From NCBI GenBank assembly GCA_025642065.1, contig JAODUP010001142.1, forward strand, positions 1-64,000: a stretch of 64,000 bases of DNA, in the 5' to 3' direction. The position numbers and the translations under genes are program-made. The stretch comes from Paralvinella palmiformis (lineage: Eukaryota > Annelida > Polychaeta > Terebellida > Alvinellidae). The notes beneath the pieces are model-generated. The model ran no database searches. It was not told the origin of the DNA and saw only the letters and a program-made list of their open reading frames with translations. Shown one piece after another: positions 57,653 through 64,000 of the stretch. The stretch's first letter is position 1, and every line of letters begins with the position of its first letter.

Positions 57653-60600
57653 GTATTCGTGTTTTGTCTTCAATTTTTCTCCTTATTTGTTTATTGGGAT
57701 AGAATTATCTGTGTACATGATTTACTTAGCAATAAGAATTAATCCCAACTTGTTCACTGTTTAGTAATGTTCTGTCTTTTCTATCTACTATTTAGGCAAG
57801 TGAAAGACATGTCGTTTTGGCTAAGGAACATATTGACAAGGCTGTACAGATGCAGCAGTTGCCAACACGTCACAAACAGCTAGACGATTTGGCAACAGTA
57901 CAGTATGACGTTTTAGTCATTGGCGGGGGGGCTACTGGGTGCGGAGTAGCCCTAGATGCTGTCAGTCGAGGTTAGTGGTGTATGGGTGTTAGTGTGTATT
58001 AAATGTTTATCAAACATTCATGCTGTATAGATTTTGCCATATTTTAGAATGTTCTTCTATTTATGCAGCCAGGATACAAAAATTTCAGGGCACTGGTGCC
58101 CCCCAGAGAGCACTGGTCCACCTCAAGTTCACACTGGTCCATAAAAAAGACATGCTTAATTCAAATAAATGTCCAATAGAACAACACACTTTATTTAAAG
58201 CATTCACAGTTTTGGGGTTCTTAATTTGAATATTTTTCAGATAACAGATCAACCATCTGCATCATTGTTGTTTTTGTGAAATATGTTTAGTGGCTGATGT
58301 ACTTTTAGAACACCATAGTATTTGTTTTTATTATAATTAGTAATTTATATGAGATGGCATATGTCACACTGTGTCTCCATTTAAAAACAGAACTAGTTAT
58401 TGCCACTGGTGTCTATGTGTCAGCCACATTTTCCCATGCTGAAATCATTTTGTACCGACAAGCTGTAGCCTCCATGATACTTAACATAATACATGCGCTG
58501 GGTGACAGGCGATCAATAATTGTAATGCTTGTAATGTACGTGTTCGGTGTACAAATTTATGACACTGTCAACAGCAGTCTCATAATCTATGCTCGAATTC
58601 TGTCAGATGTGTAGATAAACAAAATGGCAGTGTCAACGAAGCATTAAACACTGCTCGCTGAGACAACCATGGCCAACATGGAAATCATTATTGCAAAATG
58701 ACCTTAAATTAGCATTCGCCAGTATGGACCAGTTAGGGGAATGAAGCAATCTCCCGGCCAATTTGCAAATGGGTGGATGCTTGTTTTGTACCCTGTATGC
58801 AGCATGTCTATCAGGGAGGGTGATATCTTTGTGTTACCTGTCAAGTTTTTAGAAAATATGAAATGTTTTACATAAAATGTGATCAGCACACATCAGGGCA
58901 CATCCTTCCCATAACATTGGATGTTTGCATCAGTGGGTTAATATGATTTCAGGATTGAAGACTGCACTGGTGGAAAAGTTTGACTTTTCATCTGGCACCA
59001 GCAGCCGAAGTACAAAGCTGATTCATGGGGGAGTCCGATATCTCCAAAAAGCCATCTTCAATCTGGACTTGGAACAAGCCAGAATGGTGAAGGAAGCACT
59101 GGCAGAGAGGTCGAATCTCATCGATATAGCGCCCCATCTGGCTTATCCCTTACCTATCATGTTACCTGTGTACAAGTAAGTGTTACGTCATTGTACTAGC
59201 ATTTATAGATAACTTATGTTAGTCATCTTGTCCAGTTGTTATATCTATATTAATTCCTTTTATTAGTAGGTACTGTTTGCATATTATTTTGATGATTAAG
59301 ACATATTAGTGATGAGTAAAATTAATAACCAGACATATTATTACATGAGCATGAAAATAGTAATGAGCTCTATTGCGCTGTTACAGAATTGGAAACGTTT
59401 GAATAAATCACAAGTAAGCTTCTGGAAAGTAGAACATACAGTATTTAAATACTGTAGATGAATCTTTATAGAAAACATAATGCAAATAGTAGATTTTTTT
59501 TAAATAGCTTTAACATGTATTATTTAGATTGGTGAAGGATCCTTTCCTAAATAATTACTGGTGAAATAGTTTGATAGAGTGCTTTCAGTATCAGGATACC
59601 CATTTATTCATAATGTATAGCATTGGTGTTCCAAATGAGTATAATTTAGCAAGAGTTAGAAATGGAATCAACACCTTTTAATGCTTTTTAAAAAACGTTT
59701 GAGTGAGATTTTTGTGTATCAAATAGTGAAGAACTTAGATTAAGGTGATTGAGTATGGTGCATAAGATAGGAAGAGAGAGAGAAAAACGAACGTGTTTGT
59801 AGGTGCGTACACACATTTCATACCGAAGTCCTGCAATTTGGATATCCCAGAGGAATGTTTGCAGTTCTGACTTTCCTTAAACCAGAAGGAATTTTTGCTG
59901 TTCTGAACTTCCTTAGGGCAGAATTATAGCTTCAGATAGTGTGGTTTAATAACACACCTTCATTAATTAAATGATATCGTAGCAAACTTTTAATTTGTCA
60001 TAATTAATAAATACATACACTTATAATTTGATTTTTATTATTATTGTCTCATTTACAGATGGTGGCAGTTACCATATTTCTATATGGGCATCAAAATGTA
60101 TGACTTGGTTGCTGGCACACAGTTACTGAAAGCTTCATACATGTTGTCTAAGTCAAAGGCATTGGAGCTTTTCCCAATGTTGAAGAAGGACAAGCTTGTC
60201 GGTGCCATTGTTTACTATGATGGTATGTATACCCATTGTGCTGAAATATTGTATTACTCTGGTATGTTTTAGCTATATTATGGAGCTGTAGCATGTCACA
60301 GTGTTGTGTATTGTATAAACGTATTGTAAGTGTGTATGTTATCTGCGCATGAGCCTGGTATAATCTTGTATGTAACTTTCTCAATACAAATTGTTATAAA
60401 CGATCTTGTGCCTAGGATTGTAAGTGAATCGTTCTTCAGTGTAAGGCTTTTACTTAATAATGTAAAATTAAGGTTTTCAGTTACTAGTAAGGTTGTCAAT
60501 TTGTGATTACTTAATTTACAACAAATAGATCATACTACACTTTGATCAGAATTTCCAACGATCACACAAAATAAAACACATGCTTAATTAACTCAAACGT

Positions 60601-62287
60601 TTATTCATCATTATGTTGTATATTGAGGAGCATATTTATTTACCATTGTTCCCATCTTGTTTTATCCTAGAAACTGCATTTAATATTTAGACTTTTTAGA
60701 GAAGCCATCACACTGAAGTTTGTTGGCCTTATTATATAATGTAACTACACTACCCATTAATGCTGTCATAGTGCTGGACAGCTTGTAGAATGGGGAATCC
60801 AATAGTAGATGTTCACTTTAACCCATTAACTAACGCTAGCAACAAAAATAATACCATAATACTGGTCCTAATTAGTGTTAAAGGTGGAACTTTTGTTTTC
60901 TGTGAATTTCTGTGAATATGATGATCAAATAATAATAATTATTCCGATTTTAAAATATGACTACTAGTTAGAGCCAGCCAACTTTCAATGGCTCTGTAAA
61001 GTAAAATAATGTGAAACATAGAGTGTATATCTAGATGTTTATATTTAATTATATACATAATAACAATAAAGTTTATCAGTTAAATGCTAAATTTATTAAC
61101 ATGTAATAACCTTAATACTATTACTGTATATACTCGCATATAAGTTGACCCGGCAGGTAAGTCAAGGTCAGTTATTGACCCTGTAATTCTTTCCTAAGGC
61201 ATATGCTCACCGTATAAGTCAAGGTCAAGTATTGGCTTAAAATCCCTCAAAATCCTAATCATTGTCATCATTTGAGAAAAAGCTGACTCAATCATTTCTA
61301 ACTCATGGGGGTCAGCAAGTGTGTGTCATAAATATATCAATAAGAATATCAATTTCTTCACTGGCAGCGACATGCACACACACAGATTTCGCTTTGATGT
61401 TATAACTAGTATAAATAAACAAACTTGTCACACCAAACATGCCTGATTGTAGACTTCCTTCAACTGGCAAGTGCTATTAATTAATTGTTTCGCAGCAAGT
61501 GTCGAGCAAGGTTTGCAATGTGAACAGTGTTTTTATATTATCGCTAATGTTCTGGAGGTACCGGTAGTTAACAGTGTGTGTCTATCAAGTATTATTACAT
61601 AAAGATGCATGTTTGTGAGATCTAAATAACAGTTTGGTGAAAATGAATCTTTATTTATTGAAAAAGACCAGTAGGCAGAGTTGTGCCAATTTTGTTCCAA
61701 CTGTGGCTCACACAAACACGCCTGATTGTAACTTCAGTTGGAAAGTGATTAATTCTTTGTTTCACAGCACATGTGGGGGTACTGGTTACAGTGTGTGACT
61801 ATCAAGTATTATTACATAAAGACCAGCATGTTTGCGAGATCCAAATATCAGTTTTTTTTATTGTTATTTATGGAATAATAATGGATTAGTAGGCAGCAGT
61901 GTGACGATTTTATTCAAACTCTGACTCTTATTCGGTTGAATCCTATAGTGTTGTGTGTCAAGGATGGCCGAAAACACATTTCCTTCAGCTGGTAGGAAAT
62001 ATGAAGCGTCGAGGTGCTTCTGAGAATTCCCTTTTCACTACCCCAAAAATCGACCTATGCACGAGTATATACAGTACTTAAAAATTAAATATTTTGTTAA
62101 CAAGAAACATTATACCATAATATAGTGGGCATGGCTGCAACACTGTTCCTTTTATGGCCAGGATTATGATTTTGTAGCTGTGTCTTTAAGCCTAACTTTG
62201 CATAAAAGGGCAAATATTTGTTGTCCAAGACCCATTACTTTGCATACAATATAATAGTGTAAAAAAGGTGGATTGTAAAAAGATTCA

Positions 62288-62364
<77 letters not shown>

Positions 62365-63947
62365 CACAGGACCCATAGTGAATCTTATTTATATTAAAGA
62401 AAGAAATCAAAATTGTATTGCTCAGTGAGAAGAAATGAACAAGAACATGTTTTCCTTAAAAGCATAAAAGATCATCAACTTTATTTTAATTCTTGTGTAT
62501 AGTTGATTAACTTATAATCAACAGTGTAGCAACAGTATTAATCACTATAATCAACAGTGAAAGTAACATTATTAAATAATATATAGTGAGATATACATTA
62601 TAATAGATCATGGTTGCATGCAGAGTGAATAATAAGAATAGGAAACAAATATGAAAAAACAATAGCTTATCAGCTGTGTATTTTACTTAATGAGATAGTA
62701 ATACCATATTTGTAAAGTTTTAAAGCATTGTTTTTGATGGTGAATAGTTCTGGCAAGAAAAAACAATATCTTCAAATGTATATGCAGTCAGAATCTGACA
62801 ATGTTTGTCACATGATATATCGGAATATCAAGTCTATGACATACTGGTAGTCTGTGTCACACAATTTTTAGATCATAAAGACATACCATTGTCTGTAACA
62901 AAAATAATAGGCAACATCCATTGGAACCATAATGACACTTATAATCTTGTGGTGTATTTATTTATTTCATCAGTCCACTCGTGATCTGCTCTTTGGAAAG
63001 ATCACACATTTGTGTTTGTAATTAGCCACGAATGATTATGATTGGCTGTGAGATGGTCACAGGCAATGGAAGCATCATGTGTTCGTGTGTATGATCAAGG
63101 ACAATTGTAATTGGTTATGATATAGCAATTTTTGCTGGTGAGTGGGTTAATTAACCATTACTGACAACATCTTGGTGTGTCTTGCATGACTGAACTGGCA
63201 AAATTATTTGTCAACATTTTCGTGTTGTCAGGTTATCGAGGTCATTTTACATTGAAAAGTCACGATCTGTTGGCCAAATGAAGTGTCAGAGTCAGAACGT
63301 GGAACACAATTTTGTCAGATTAAAGAGTCACATCACGGGCAATCATCTGTTGGAGGGTGGATTTGTTGGTTGAACAATATCTGGATTAACGGATTCTGAC
63401 TGTATTGGATAAGAATATATTTCTTTTAAAATGTCTTACATTTAATGGCCAGCCTTACATATGGCAAATAGTTCAAGAAATAAGTACAATAATTTGTTAA
63501 CACGACATTGTCATTATTTTACAGGTTCTGTTATATCATTATAAATATCACTCATAGTTCATCACTTTGCCATGGGTAGGATCGTACTTGCACTGTACTG
63601 TTAAATTTTTGTATCTCTTCAGAACTAATTACAGGGATAAACATTTTAAGACTAATTGTAATAAATAGATAGATTACATCACAGATGGATCAGTTTTAGT
63701 GAGTGGTTTGACAATTTAATGCAAGACTACTCATTTTTATAAACGTTTTTTGTCACCCATTGGTTGAAATACAATTTTGTTTTAGGTCAACATGAGGATG
63801 CTCGTATGTGCATAGCCATAGCAATGACTGCTGGGAGAATGGGTGCCACCTTGGCTAACCACACACAGGTAACAGAATTACACAAGCGTAAAGATGAAAG
63901 TGGTAGAGAGGTTGTTGACGGAGCGAGAGTCAAAGACATGCTGACAG
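57542..63947 (+). CDS. GPD2: Mitochondrial glycerol-3-phosphate dehydrogenase, 5' part (partial)
   Basis: Exons 57542-57652, 57796-57970, 58953-59175, 60059-60222 and 63786-63947 join in phase to about 278 residues; the gene continues past the window (family length about 730). FAD-dependent oxidation of glycerol-3-phosphate to dihydroxyacetone phosphate on the outer face of the inner mitochondrial membrane, feeding electrons to ubiquinone. Visible: N-terminal targeting/anchor stretch MKFAMIRRLAAIGSLSGTSL; the FAD-binding Rossmann motif DVLVIGGGATGCGVALDA (~75-92); GTSSRSTKLIHGGVRYLQKA (~110-129), the DAO-family signature; APHLAYPLPIMLPVYKWWQL; LKKDKLVGAIVYYDGQHEDA. Lacks the calcium-binding EF-hands, which are C-terminal and outside the window. 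Very close to animal GPD2 throughout. Confidence 0.95.
57796..57970 (+). CDS. GPD2: GPD2 coding exon 2
   Basis: Acceptor CTATTTAG, donor CGAG/GTTAGT. Carries the FAD dinucleotide-binding motif VIGGGATG. Confidence 0.95.
58953..59175 (+). CDS. GPD2: GPD2 coding exon 3
   Basis: Acceptor ATGATTTCAG, donor CAA/GTAAGT. Encodes GLKTALVEKFDFSSGTSSRS, HGGVRYLQKAIFNLDLEQAR and up to LPVYK. Confidence 0.97.
60059..60222 (+). CDS. GPD2: GPD2 coding exon 4
   Basis: Acceptor TCATTTACAG, donor GATG/GTATGT. Encodes WWQLPYFYMGIKMYDLVAG and SKSKALELFPMLKKDKLVGA. Confidence 0.97.
61122..62076. mobile_element. TA-flanked MITE with internal tandem duplication, GPD2 intron 4
   Basis: Left CTGTATATACTCGCATATAAG and right (reverse complement) CTGTATATACTCGTGCATAGG form an inverted repeat flanked by TA, as in the Tc1/mariner/pogo superfamily. 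AAGTCAAGGTCA-type words recur near the left end. Two direct diverged copies occupy about 61435-61690 and 61715-61920. No transposase. Confidence 0.72.
62289..62362. repeat. Compound (CT)n(AT)n microsatellite
   Basis: A CT tract of about 34 bp then an AT tract of about 38 bp, in GPD2 intron 4: the reverse-oriented form of the (TA)n(GA)n arrays elsewhere. Confidence 0.96.
63786..63947 (+). CDS. GPD2: GPD2 coding exon 5 (last in window)
   Basis: Acceptor TTGTTTTAG, donor ACAG/GTGAGA. Encodes GQHEDARMCIAIAMTAGRMG and GARVKDMLTG. The downstream exons lie beyond 64000. Confidence 0.96.
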
Positions 63948-64000
63948 GTGAGATGCACTTATGACTTAGGCTTTATTCACACGTAATATAATGGCTCAGA

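Overview
The window is animal (metazoan) nuclear DNA, most likely from a lophotrochozoan invertebrate such as a mollusc. This rests on spliced genes with GT-AG introns, an AT-rich background, abundant (CA)n/(TA)n/(GA)n microsatellites, L2-type LINEs, hAT, mariner-like and MITE-type DNA transposons, and tRNA-derived SINEs. There are no prokaryotic gene clusters, ribosome-binding sites or CRISPR arrays. The species assignment is inference.

Four host protein genes can be supported. (1) 9096-13420, plus strand: a four-exon gene for a GT-B (GT4-like) glycosyltransferase whose last exon encodes a C-terminal domain resembling TRADD-N, an adaptor domain of animal death/immune signalling. All exon phases join into 627 codons. 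(2) 13898-15265, minus strand: an uninterrupted 455-residue type II membrane glycosyltransferase of family GT61, convergent with gene 1. (3) 16925-33324, minus strand: a complete eight-exon LETMD1 gene (340 residues, mitochondrial inner membrane). Its first exon, a mitochondrial presequence, lies 6 kb upstream of exon 2. (4) 57542 to beyond the right edge, plus strand: the first five coding exons of mitochondrial glycerol-3-phosphate dehydrogenase GPD2.

Layout: 1-9 kb is microsatellite-rich intergenic DNA with SINE and mariner remnants. The glycosyltransferase pair lies at 9-15.3 kb. LETMD1 at 16.9-33.3 kb has introns carrying two hAT remnants (one with intact terminal repeats and an 8-bp target duplication), MITEs, SINEs, LINE tails and two long hairpins. 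From 33.3 to 53.2 kb the DNA is transposon-dominated: three broken L2-like LINEs, a TIR element with internal direct repeats, and a degraded ZBED-type hAT. From 53.5 to 57 kb there is a candidate MITE containing a fresh-looking SINE with a 13-bp target duplication, then a hAT MITE with a perfect TTTTACAT duplication just upstream of GPD2.

LETMD1 and GPD2 are both inner-mitochondrial-membrane proteins, but they are separate transcription units. The glycosyltransferase/TRADD-N-like fusion is the strongest candidate for little-described biology: it suggests an invertebrate innate-immune or cell-death factor that couples sugar transfer or nucleotide-sugar sensing to an adaptor domain.
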